7,434 nt of DNA, taken from contig JABHBC010000235.1 in assembly GCA_018674025.1 (NCBI GenBank), positions 1 to 7,434 on the forward strand, given 5' to 3'. Below the pieces are notes generated by a model. It had not been told where the DNA came from and searched no databases. It worked only from the letters and a program-made list of their open reading frames with translations. This document shows, one piece after another, positions 1 to 7,354 of this stretch (the stretch's first letter is position 1; each line of letters starts with the position of its first letter). The position numbers and the translations under genes were made by a program. This DNA is from Flavobacteriaceae bacterium. Lineage in GTDB: Bacteria > Bacteroidota > Bacteroidia > Flavobacteriales > Flavobacteriaceae.

Positions 1-1613
1 AACTAGGTAGAATCTCAAATATGTTTGGTAGAAACTATTACAATAACTTTGGTGGTGGTACTGTAAGTGGTGCTTGGTATCAATTATATGCATCTATGAT
101 GCCAGATATCGCTGCTATTGAAGGCCTGAATACAGATGGATTATTAGACTTCCATATGGGAGTTTCAAAAATAATGCAATCTCACGTTATGATGGGTCTA
201 GTTGATTCTTTAGGAGATATTCCTTGGAGTCAAGCTGTTAATGCTGCTGAATATCCTTCTCCATCAGTTGATGATGATGCGGATGTTTACGCTGCAGCAC
301 GTGCAATGTTAGATGAAGCTGCTGGTTACTTAGGTACTGCTGGTGGTGGTGATGATTTATTCTACGGAGGAGACATCTCTAAGTGGGTTAAATTACACAA
401 TACTTTAATAATGCGTTATAACTTAACAACTGGTAACTATGCTGCTGCATTAGCTCAAACTAATGTTATAGAGTCTGCTGCAGATGATTTCGAGTTTAAA
501 TACGGAGATCAAGAATTACAGCCTGATACAAGACACCCATGGTATGGTTCTGACTATACTACGTCTGGTGCTAACATTTACCAATCATCTTGGTTAATGG
601 GTCATATGGCTGGTTCTGCTGAAGATTACAGAAACCTATTCTTTGATAATTGGCAACCGGGAACGGAAGCTCGTTTAGGAGATCCTAGAAGAAAGTACTA
701 TTTCTACAGACAGACATGGAATACACCTGGAAATGATAGTCCACTATATTTAAGTGGTGCTGCATATTTATTCCCGTTAGATTTTTCTAACACGAATGAA
801 AATGGAGAAACATTACAATGTTCATTACAGTTAACACCAACTCATCTACAATTTACACCTGACGAAAGTACTTGGTGTTCAAATCTAGGTGGATACTGGG
901 GTAGAGCTCACGGAAACGATGAAGGAACACCTCCAGATAACTTTACTAGAACAGCTGTAGGAGTTTACCCTGCAGGTGGTAGTTTTGATAACCAACCAGA
1001 TGTTCAAATATATGATGGATCTTTAGCTGCATTACCAACAGGTGCTGTACAACAAGGTGCTGGTGGTGGTGGTGCCGGAATATGGCCAATCTACTTATCT
1101 TCATATGTTTCATTTATGAAAGCTGAAGCTGCAATGTGGCAAGGTGATACAGCTATGGCTGCAACTTACCTAGAACAAGGAATGAACCAATCAATGGCGA
1201 AAGTAACTGCAATGATATCAGTTGATGCTGATGCTGATGTTGCTAATGCTCCTTCTGCTGCATGGGTTGCTGAATATGTTTCTAACAAAGTGGCTGAATT
1301 TAACGCGGCTCCTGCATCTAGTGCTCTAGATGGTTTTGGATGGCCAGTTGAAAAAGATAAATTAGACATTTTAGGTGAAGAATATTTTGTTGCTCTATAT
1401 GGTGGTGCAAATGATGCTTGGAACTTCATGAGAAGAACTGGATACCCGAGAACTCTACAGAGATCTCTTTCTGATCCAGCTGAATCAGGACTTTTCCCAA
1501 GAACAGGAACATACCCTAGCAGTGAAATTAGCGCAAATCCTAATATAGTACAAAGAGGTGATAATAACACTCAAGTATTCTGGGATAACGGCGCGATAAA
1601 TCCTGCTAACTAA
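1..1613 (+). CDS. SusD/RagB-family outer-membrane nutrient-binding lipoprotein, 5'-truncated by window edge
   Basis: SusD-like proteins sit on the cell surface as lids on SusC-type TonB-dependent transporters and capture glycans, peptides or other ligands. The frame is open to the left edge (codons L-G-R-I-S-N precede the first ATG at 21), so that ATG is not the true start. The signal peptide, lipobox and probably some tens of residues are missing. Counting from that ATG, family-like signatures are DSLGDIPWSQA near residues 63-73, the FYGGDISKWVKLHNTLIMRY stretch near 114-133, and a late helical segment, YLSSYVSFMKAEAAMWQGD, near 358-376. The C-terminus (QRGDNNTQVFWDNGAINPAN) is intact. It resembles the SusD-like_2/SusD-like Pfam groups more than classical SusD, a judgement from memory. 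Gly-rich loops occur near residues 107-118 and 345-353. The next lipoprotein gene follows after 18 bases, which suggests one transcript. A susC gene should lie just upstream. The ligand cannot be told from the sequence. Confidence 0.9.
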   Translation, partial: LGRISNMFGRNYYNNFGGGTVSGAWYQLYASMMPDIAAIEGLNTDGLLDFHMGVSKIMQSHVMMGLVDSLGDIPWSQAVNAAEYPSPSVDDDADVYAAARAMLDEAAGYLGTAGGGDDLFYGGDISKWVKLHNTLIMRYNLTTGNYAAALAQTNVIESAADDFEFKYGDQELQPDTRHPWYGSDYTTSGANIYQSSWLMGHMAGSAEDYRNLFFDNWQPGTEARLGDPRRKYYFYRQTWNTPGNDSPLYLSGAAYLFPLDFSNTNENGETLQCSLQLTPTHLQFTPDESTWCSNLGGYWGRAHGNDEGTPPDNFTRTAVGVYPAGGSFDNQPDVQIYDGSLAALPTGAVQQGAGGGGAGIWPIYLSSYVSFMKAEAAMWQGDTAMAATYLEQGMNQSMAKVTAMISVDADADVANAPSAAWVAEYVSNKVAEFNAAPASSALDGFGWPVEKDKLDILGEEYFVALYGGANDAWNFMRRTGYPRTLQRSLSDPAESGLFPRTGTYPSSEISANPNIVQRGDNNTQVFWDNGAINPAN

Positions 1614-1631
1614 TTTTAAAAACAAGAAACT

Positions 1632-2552
1632 ATGAAAAACATATTTAAAATTTTAATCTGTTCTTTATTAATGGTGTCTTTCTCTTGTCAAGACAGTGAA
1701 AACACAATTGATACAGTATTAGATTACGAAACTGGAGCAATCCTTAGAACTATTTCTGTAGATAGTCAGTTACTAAATGCATCTGATCCTAATAGTTTAT
1801 TTAGTGTAACTATTGAAGAGCAAGATGAGCAAGATGGTGGCTTACTACAGGAAGTTAGAGTCTTAGTTGAACTAAGAGATTTAACAACAGATTTTGCTAC
1901 ACCTGCAACAGGTGAGGTATTAGTGCAAACTATTCCTGCTAGTGAATTCTCACCTGGACCAGTAGGTCTTCCAAGAACACAAGTAAACATGGCCTTTGGT
2001 GATGCTGCTGCTGCTCTAGGATTACCTTTAGATCCAGAAACTGGATACAATCCTGGCGATATCTTTGTTGTAAAGTTAGAGCTAGTATTAACAGATGGTA
2101 GAGTATTTGGAGCTAGTTCAGCTGCAGGTATTATTACTGGTGGGTTTTTCTCATCTCCTTTCCAATACAATGCATTATTAACATGTTCTCCAATGTCTGG
2201 AGATTACACGATTAATATGTTTGATTCTTACGGAGATGGATGGCAAACTACAGAAGGTGGAGATGGTGGCGCAGGTCTTACTATCGATATGGATGGAGTT
2301 GTAACTTCTGTAGCTATGTGTTCTCAATGGGGTTCATTTGATTTCGAATGTACACCTACTAGTGATGGATACACTGCTACTACAACAGTAAACATTCCAG
2401 CTGGAACTCAATCCGCTATATGGAATTTCCCAGGAGATGTCTATGGTGAGATTTCAGTACAAATTATAGCACCAAATGGTGTTGTAGCGTACGAGTCTGA
2501 AACAGGTGGTACTATAACAGGATTATTACCAATCGCAGTTTGCGAGCAGTAA
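1632..2552 (+). CDS. SusCD-associated surface lipoprotein with C-terminal DSYGDGW-type domain
   Basis: This 306-residue protein starts with a lipoprotein signal peptide: positive MKNIFK, a hydrophobic stretch, then Cys19 as the acylation site (VSFSC). The acidic residues just after it (CQDSEN) loosely resemble Bacteroidota surface-export signals. Residues about 28-175 form an N-terminal region rich in predicted beta strands, with phrases (TIEEQDEQDGGLL, LVLTDGRVFG) that I recall from flavobacterial lipoproteins encoded next to SusD genes. Residues about 185-306 form a second domain with FDSYGDGW at 197-204, the Asp/Gly-rich GGDGGAG and a beta-rich end. Cysteines at 185, 230, 240 and 304 could form two disulphides. 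There is no type IX secretion C-terminal signal. The start is chosen for the signal peptide and the A-rich leader. The gene lies 18 bases after the SusD gene and directly before a terminator, so it is probably the last gene of the Sus operon. A ligand-binding accessory role is inferred; no enzymatic motif is visible. Confidence 0.85.
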   Translation: MKNIFKILICSLLMVSFSCQDSENTIDTVLDYETGAILRTISVDSQLLNASDPNSLFSVTIEEQDEQDGGLLQEVRVLVELRDLTTDFATPATGEVLVQTIPASEFSPGPVGLPRTQVNMAFGDAAAALGLPLDPETGYNPGDIFVVKLELVLTDGRVFGASSAAGIITGGFFSSPFQYNALLTCSPMSGDYTINMFDSYGDGWQTTEGGDGGAGLTIDMDGVVTSVAMCSQWGSFDFECTPTSDGYTATTTVNIPAGTQSAIWNFPGDVYGEISVQIIAPNGVVAYESETGGTITGLLPIAVCEQ

Positions 2553-2569
2553 GAAACTGATATTCAATC

Positions 2570-2607
2570 AAAAAAAAGAGCTTTATTTTATAAAGCTCTT
2601 TTTTTTT
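2570..2607 (+). terminator. Rho-independent terminator after the Sus-type unit
   Basis: A perfect 9-bp inverted repeat (GAGCTTTAT at 2578-2586, ATAAAGCTC at 2590-2598) surrounds a 3-base loop. It is preceded by eight A (2570-2577) and followed by nine T (2599-2607), so the stem can extend through A-T pairs. It begins 17 bases after the stop of the DSYGDGW lipoprotein. The A and T tracts would let it act in both directions, but the gene on its right is also on the plus strand, so only the plus-strand role is obvious. The stem is AT-rich, so some read-through is possible. Confidence 0.9.
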
Positions 2608-2621
2608 ATGTTTATTTTTGA

Positions 2622-5600
2622 ATGATGAGATATTTATTTCACATATTAACAATTAATTTATTATTGCTTGTAGGGTGTAAAAATGATACAGACTATTCAG
2701 TAGATAAAAACGATTCAAAAATATATACTTCATTTGAAAAGATAGAATCTAGTCATAGTAATATAGATTTTATCAATAAAATAACACCAAGTTTTGACAA
2801 TAAAGCTAATTTGTTTGATTACGACTACTTTTACAATGGTTCTGGTGTTGGTATAGCAGATTTTAATAATGATGGCTTAAAAGACATTATATTAAGCGCA
2901 AATCAAACTGAAAACAAGATATATGTTAACAAAGGTGGGTTAGTATTTGAGGACATAACTTTAGATGCTAATATTAATCAAAACAAAAAATGGTCAAGTG
3001 GTGTCGCAATAGCGGATGTTAATAATGATGGATGGATGGATATATATATATCACAAGGAGGTCCAAACTCGGCAGATGATAGAAAGAATTTACTTTACAT
3101 AAATCAAAAAGATTTAACTTTTAAAGAACAAGCTCAAGAATATGGCTTAGATGATGAAGGGATTAGTACGCAATCCGCATTTTTTGATTTTGATAAAGAT
3201 GGAGATTTAGACTGTTTAGTTATGAATGAAAACAGTTACTATGGGATAGATCCATTACAATTCTATACTATTCTTAAAGATAAAGAAAAGCTAAAATTAA
3301 ACTCTAGTCAACTATACGAACAAGTAAACGGAAAGTTTATAAATATTACTGAAAAAGCTGGACTATTAAAGCCAAGTTTTGGATTAGGTTTATGTATTAG
3401 TGATATTAATAATGACAATTGGTTAGATATTTATATAGCTAATGATTATTACGTTCCAGATGCAATGTATATAAATAATAAAAATGGAACGTTCTCAGAT
3501 AAAATCAAACAAAACACAAAACAAGTATCATTCTTTGGAATGGGTGTAGATATAGCTGATATCAATAATGACAACCTAAAGGATATATTCGTTTTGGATA
3601 TGGCATCAAGTGATCATATTAGATCTAAGACCCTGATGGCCTCGATGAGTGTTTCTAATTTTGACCTTTTAACTAAGAAACTGAACTTACCCTATCAGTA
3701 TATGTTTAACTCATTACAATTAAATATGGGAGGGTCTAAATTTCATAATATTGCTCAGGTTTCTGGATTATCTAAGACAGACTGGTCTTGGGCAGGATTG
3801 ATCTTTGATTACAATAATGACTCAAATGAAGATATTTATATTACTAACGGATATAGAAAGTATGCTTCAGATAACGACTCAAGAATAAGAATTAATAAAA
3901 TTAAACAGCAATATAATAACAAAGTTCCTCTAAAAATTAAAGAAGACTTGTACAATATGCTTCCATCTGAGAAACTTGCAAATATTCTTTATGAAAATAA
4001 TGGTACTTTAAAATTTAAAGATGTTACCTCCTACTCAGATTTAAATCAACCCTCTTTCTCAAATGGAGCTGCATATGCAGATTTAGATAATGACGGAGAT
4101 TTAGATCTAGTTATAAATAATATTGATCAAGAAGCATTTTTATTTAAGAACAACTCAATTGAAAATAATAAAGGAAACTTCTTAAAAATAAAATTAAACG
4201 GACTTCTTTCAGAAAACTTCGCTAAAGTTACAATAAGTTACGATGGTAATTATAAAACAAAAGAATCGAAAAGAGTAAGGGGATATTTATCTTCTGTAGA
4301 TGAAGATATTCACTTTGGCTTGGGTAAAAAAAATAGTATAGATTCAGTCGAGGTCCTTTGGAATTCAGGAAAATCTGAAGTTAAATATTTGAATAATATT
4401 AATCAAACAATTGTTTTTAATGAAAATGACGCTAAAAATATTAAGGACATAAATTCTATCAAGGCTAAAGTTTTTGAAAAAACAAATATTATAGACTATA
4501 ATCATAATGAAAATTATTTTAATGATTTTGAGAAAGAAATATTACTTCCGTATAAACAATCTACTCTAGGGCCTTTTATAACAAAAGGTTATATAAACAA
4601 TGATAGTTTAATGGATCTTTATATTGGAGGAAGTAAAGGTAATAGCGGTAAAATATATTTAAATACTGGCAAGAAGTTTGTCTATAAACCAAGCAAAGTA
4701 TTTATTGATGATTCTAATTATGAGGATATGGAATCTATATTGATTGATATTGATTCAGATGGAGATGAAGATTTATTTGTAGTTAGTGGTGGCTCTGAAT
4801 TTAATGAAAGGTCTACAGATTTAACAGATAGATTATACATAAATGATGGAAACGGCAATTTCAAAAAATCAAAACAAGATGATCTAAACAACTACACTAT
4901 TAGTGGAAAAAGTATATCAAAAATTGATTATGATAAAGATGGAGATTATGATATAATAGTAGGCAACAGAATAAAACCCCAAAAATATCCTTTACATGAG
5001 CCATCAATTATATATGAAAATGATAATGGAATTTTAAATAATGTAAGTAACAAAATCGCACCAGAATTAGAAGATTTTGGTATTGTAAACAAGATTATAA
5101 CTACTGATTTTGATAATGATGGATGGGAAGACTTCATTGTTGTGGGAGAATGGACACATATTGGAATTTTCAAAAACAATGAAGGAGTATTTAAAGATAT
5201 CTCTGAAAAAAGTGATTTAAACACTCTATTTGGTTGGTGGTTTAACATCCAAGAGACTGATATAAATAACGATGGATTAAAAGACTATGTCGTTGGAAAT
5301 ATTGGTAGCAATATAAAGTTTAAAACAAGTGCTGAAAAACCTCTTCGAATTTATGCTGATGATTTTGATAATAATGGAACTCATGATTTAGTTCTAAGTT
5401 ATGAATATGAGAATAAGTATGTACCACTTAGAGGAAAGGAGTGTTCAACACAACAAATGCCATTTATAGCTGAAAAAATTCCTACGTTCACAGAGTTTGC
5501 TAATTCAAGTTTACAAGATATTTATGGAGATAAAATTAATACTTCATATATGAGAGAAGTAACAGATTTAAAGTCATATATTTTAATTAATAATGGTGAT

Positions 5601-5930
5601 TCTAGCTTTAAAAAGATAAAACTTCCAGATTTAGCTCAAACTATTCCAATATTATCTAGTGATGTATTTGATTATAATAAAGACGGATATGAAGATGTTA
5701 TTATAAGTGGTAATATTTACAATACTGAAGTGGAGACTCCTAGATTAGATAATCCATTTGCATTGGTATTACTTTCAAATAATAAAGACGGATATTACTG
5801 TTTAAGTCCAAACGCTACAGGTTTGTATACATTAGGAAACACAAAATCTGTTAGGGTTTTAAATGACCCAAAAGTATTGATAATTGGAAATAATAGTGAA
5901 TCTATTGAATCATTTCTAATAAATAACTAA
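2622..5930 (+). CDS. FG-GAP/VCBS-repeat surface lipoprotein with central ASPIC/UnbV domain
   Basis: This 1102-residue protein has a lipoprotein signal peptide ending at Cys19 (LLLLVGC), so export and lipid anchoring are expected. Fourteen calcium-loop-like FG-GAP motifs (DxNxDGxxD type) start near residues 80, 132, 189, 261, 313, 396, 487, 657, 709, 769, 829, 880, 914 and 1017. Seven precede and seven follow an ASPIC/UnbV domain at about 527-600 (VRGYLSSVDEDIHFGLG, then VEVLWNSGK). This suggests two seven-bladed beta-propellers with a small domain between them. ITNGYRK near 406-412 and RGKECSTQQMP at 937-947 are phrases I recall as conserved in this Bacteroidota family. Such proteins are annotated only as VCBS repeat-containing; a role in surface binding is inferred, and no catalytic site is evident. 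An in-frame TGA directly before ATG-ATG limits the start to 2622 or 2625. The stop codon abuts rlmB. Codon use is much more AT-rich than in the two genes to the left. Confidence 0.9.
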   Translation: MMRYLFHILTINLLLLVGCKNDTDYSVDKNDSKIYTSFEKIESSHSNIDFINKITPSFDNKANLFDYDYFYNGSGVGIADFNNDGLKDIILSANQTENKIYVNKGGLVFEDITLDANINQNKKWSSGVAIADVNNDGWMDIYISQGGPNSADDRKNLLYINQKDLTFKEQAQEYGLDDEGISTQSAFFDFDKDGDLDCLVMNENSYYGIDPLQFYTILKDKEKLKLNSSQLYEQVNGKFINITEKAGLLKPSFGLGLCISDINNDNWLDIYIANDYYVPDAMYINNKNGTFSDKIKQNTKQVSFFGMGVDIADINNDNLKDIFVLDMASSDHIRSKTLMASMSVSNFDLLTKKLNLPYQYMFNSLQLNMGGSKFHNIAQVSGLSKTDWSWAGLIFDYNNDSNEDIYITNGYRKYASDNDSRIRINKIKQQYNNKVPLKIKEDLYNMLPSEKLANILYENNGTLKFKDVTSYSDLNQPSFSNGAAYADLDNDGDLDLVINNIDQEAFLFKNNSIENNKGNFLKIKLNGLLSENFAKVTISYDGNYKTKESKRVRGYLSSVDEDIHFGLGKKNSIDSVEVLWNSGKSEVKYLNNINQTIVFNENDAKNIKDINSIKAKVFEKTNIIDYNHNENYFNDFEKEILLPYKQSTLGPFITKGYINNDSLMDLYIGGSKGNSGKIYLNTGKKFVYKPSKVFIDDSNYEDMESILIDIDSDGDEDLFVVSGGSEFNERSTDLTDRLYINDGNGNFKKSKQDDLNNYTISGKSISKIDYDKDGDYDIIVGNRIKPQKYPLHEPSIIYENDNGILNNVSNKIAPELEDFGIVNKIITTDFDNDGWEDFIVVGEWTHIGIFKNNEGVFKDISEKSDLNTLFGWWFNIQETDINNDGLKDYVVGNIGSNIKFKTSAEKPLRIYADDFDNNGTHDLVLSYEYENKYVPLRGKECSTQQMPFIAEKIPTFTEFANSSLQDIYGDKINTSYMREVTDLKSYILINNGDSSFKKIKLPDLAQTIPILSSDVFDYNKDGYEDVIISGNIYNTEVETPRLDNPFALVLLSNNKDGYYCLSPNATGLYTLGNTKSVRVLNDPKVLIIGNNSESIESFLINN

Positions 5931-6665
5931 ATGGAAAAAGAAACTAAAATATTTGGAATAAGAACAGTTATTGAAGCAATAAGAGCCAATAAGACTATAG
6001 ATAAAGTCTTTTTACAAAATGGACTCAGTGGTGAGTTATCTAGTGAATTAGAAAAACTTCTTAGAATTAAATCTATTAAAGCAAGTTATGTTCCAGTAGA
6101 AAAATTAAACAGACTTACAGATAAAAATCATCAGGGAGTTGTAGCTTCAATTTCTCCAATTGAATTTTACGAGATTGAAGAACTGATTGAAAAGGTAGAA
6201 TCTTTAAACAAAAAATCTACTTACCTCCTACTGGATCAAGTAAATGATGTTAGAAATTTTGGAGCAATTATAAGGTCTGCAGAATGTAGTGGAGTTGATG
6301 GAATCATCATACAGAAAAAATCTTCTGCTCCAATAAATGGAGACACAATTAAAACTAGCGCAGGTGGAGTTTTTAATATTCCTATTTGTAAAGTTGATCA
6401 CATAAAAGATGCTATTTTTTATTTGCAAGCAAATAATATAAAGATTATTGCTGCTACTGAAAAAACTGAAGACACAATATATGATGTGGATTTCAAAGAT
6501 TCATGTGCTATAATTATGGGGGCTGAAGGAAGAGGAATTACTCCTTCAATATTAAAACTTGCTGACTATAAAGCAAAGCTACCAATGTATGGAAAGATAG
6601 AGTCTTTAAATGTCTCGGTAGCCTGTGGAATCTTCCTGTATGAATTAGTTAGACAAAGGTTATAA
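5931..6665 (+). CDS. rlmB: 23S rRNA (guanosine-2'-O-)-methyltransferase RlmB, TrmH/SpoU family
   Basis: This enzyme transfers a methyl group from S-adenosylmethionine to a ribose 2'-OH of 23S rRNA (G2251 in E. coli numbering) in the cytoplasm. At 244 residues it has the usual family length. Residues about 6-77 match the SpoU substrate-binding domain, beginning IFGIRTVIEAI and ending NHQGVVA. The SPOUT catalytic domain carries all three motifs: motif 1 at 102-121 (DQVNDVRNFGAIIRSAECSG, with Asn109 and Arg115), motif 2 at 195-203 (IMGAEGRGI, Glu199), and motif 3 at 217-234 (LPMYGKIESLNVSVACGI), which builds the trefoil-knot cofactor pocket. DVRNFG in place of the DPHNFG seen in Proteobacteria is, as I recall, normal for Bacteroidota. 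The ATG follows the preceding TAA with no spacer, so translation may be coupled. The 3' end overlaps the convergent rhomboid gene by 6 bases. A sibling 2'-O-methyltransferase acting on another site is possible but less likely. Confidence 0.92.
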   Translation: MEKETKIFGIRTVIEAIRANKTIDKVFLQNGLSGELSSELEKLLRIKSIKASYVPVEKLNRLTDKNHQGVVASISPIEFYEIEELIEKVESLNKKSTYLLLDQVNDVRNFGAIIRSAECSGVDGIIIQKKSSAPINGDTIKTSAGGVFNIPICKVDHIKDAIFYLQANNIKIIAATEKTEDTIYDVDFKDSCAIIMGAEGRGITPSILKLADYKAKLPMYGKIESLNVSVACGIFLYELVRQRL

Positions 6666-7325
6666 TTCATCTTTTTCAATAAAATTTCCATCTTTATCAA
6701 ATTGTTGTAAAAAAGGGTCATCAGTAGTATCATAATTCTCATTTTGCCAATTATAAGTTTTATTGGGTGGAATATTTTTTTTAAATATAAATGCTAATAA
6801 AATTCCGACTAAAAAACCAGATAAATGGCCTTCCCAGGACATATTTTCTTTAATTGGAAATATATACCAAATTGTACTTCCGTAAATAAAAACAACTATT
6901 AAAGATAAAGCCATTAAATTAAAATTTTTGGAGATAATTCCCTTGAAAAATATAAATGAAATTAACACATAAATTAAACCACTAGCTCCAATATGAACTG
7001 AATCTCTTCCTATTATCCAGGTTAAAATTCCAGATAGAATTATTCCGGAAAATATTATTTTCCAACTGATTTTTTTATAAAAATAAAAAATAGCAGAACT
7101 AAGTAAAAAAAGTGGAATAGTGTTATTAAATAAATGTTTTAAAGATGAATGTAAAAAGGGGCTAAAAAAAACTCCAATTAGACCTTCAAGTTTACCTGGT
7201 TGAATTCCATAAATTTTTATATTAATATTGAACTTGAACTCAACCCAATAAACTACCCATATTAATAATACAAATAAAATAGGGTAACCAATAACACCAG
7301 TGTAGTAATTGAAATTATTATTCAT
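6660..7325 (-). CDS. Rhomboid-family intramembrane serine protease
   Basis: Rhomboids cleave membrane proteins within the lipid bilayer using a Ser-His dyad. The 221-residue product is strongly hydrophobic, with about six or seven segments: near residues 11-30, a weak one near 46-58, 69-83, 88-105, 112-130, 137-155 and 166-182. The key motifs are present: HSSLKHLFNN at 59-68 (oxyanion and loop region), GASG at 113-116 with Ser115 as nucleophile, and GHLSG at 166-170 with His167 as general base. It is therefore predicted active. A hydrophilic, acidic tail of about 39 residues follows the last segment and ends FIEKDEL. The gene runs towards rlmB, and its TAA stop is the reverse complement of rlmB's last Leu codon. 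The start ATG is preceded by an A/T-rich leader with no Shine-Dalgarno. It lies 29 bases downstream of another minus-strand gene's stop, so co-transcription is likely. The substrate is unknown. Confidence 0.92.
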   Translation of the reverse strand: MNNNFNYYTGVIGYPILFVLLIWVVYWVEFKFNINIKIYGIQPGKLEGLIGVFFSPFLHSSLKHLFNNTIPLFLLSSAIFYFYKKISWKIIFSGIILSGILTWIIGRDSVHIGASGLIYVLISFIFFKGIISKNFNLMALSLIVVFIYGSTIWYIFPIKENMSWEGHLSGFLVGILLAFIFKKNIPPNKTYNWQNENYDTTDDPFLQQFDKDGNFIEKDEL

Positions 7326-7354
7326 AATTATATAATAAATGTTAAGTTAAACAA

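Noticed and set aside
21..23. ATG at 21 as true start of the SusD-like gene
   Set aside because: The frame is open upstream to the edge, and the protein from this ATG lacks the expected lipoprotein signal peptide.
1166..1570. 134-codon open frame on the minus strand inside the SusD gene
   Set aside because: Shadow of a convincing plus-strand gene; its product has no recognisable domain.
1766..2170. 134-codon open frame on the minus strand inside the DSYGDGW lipoprotein gene
   Set aside because: Low-complexity Ser/Pro/Lys product with no domain, antisense to a clear lipoprotein gene.
2613..2620. TATTTTTG, matching the Bacteroidota -7 element TAnnTTTG
   Set aside because: It ends one base before the ATG-ATG pair, so a transcript from it would start at or after the start codons, and no TTG is placed at the -33 distance. 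Most likely chance in a T-rich stretch.
4946..5248. 100-codon minus-strand frame inside the FG-GAP gene
   Set aside because: Antisense to well-formed FG-GAP motifs; the hydrophobic composition comes from the complementary Asp/Asn-rich codons.
1632..5930. Possible type IX secretion cargo
   Set aside because: Neither exported protein ends in a recognisable type IX sorting domain; both have lipoprotein signal peptides instead.
6228..6428. 66-codon minus-strand frame inside rlmB
   Set aside because: Antisense to SpoU motif 1; no independent evidence of coding.
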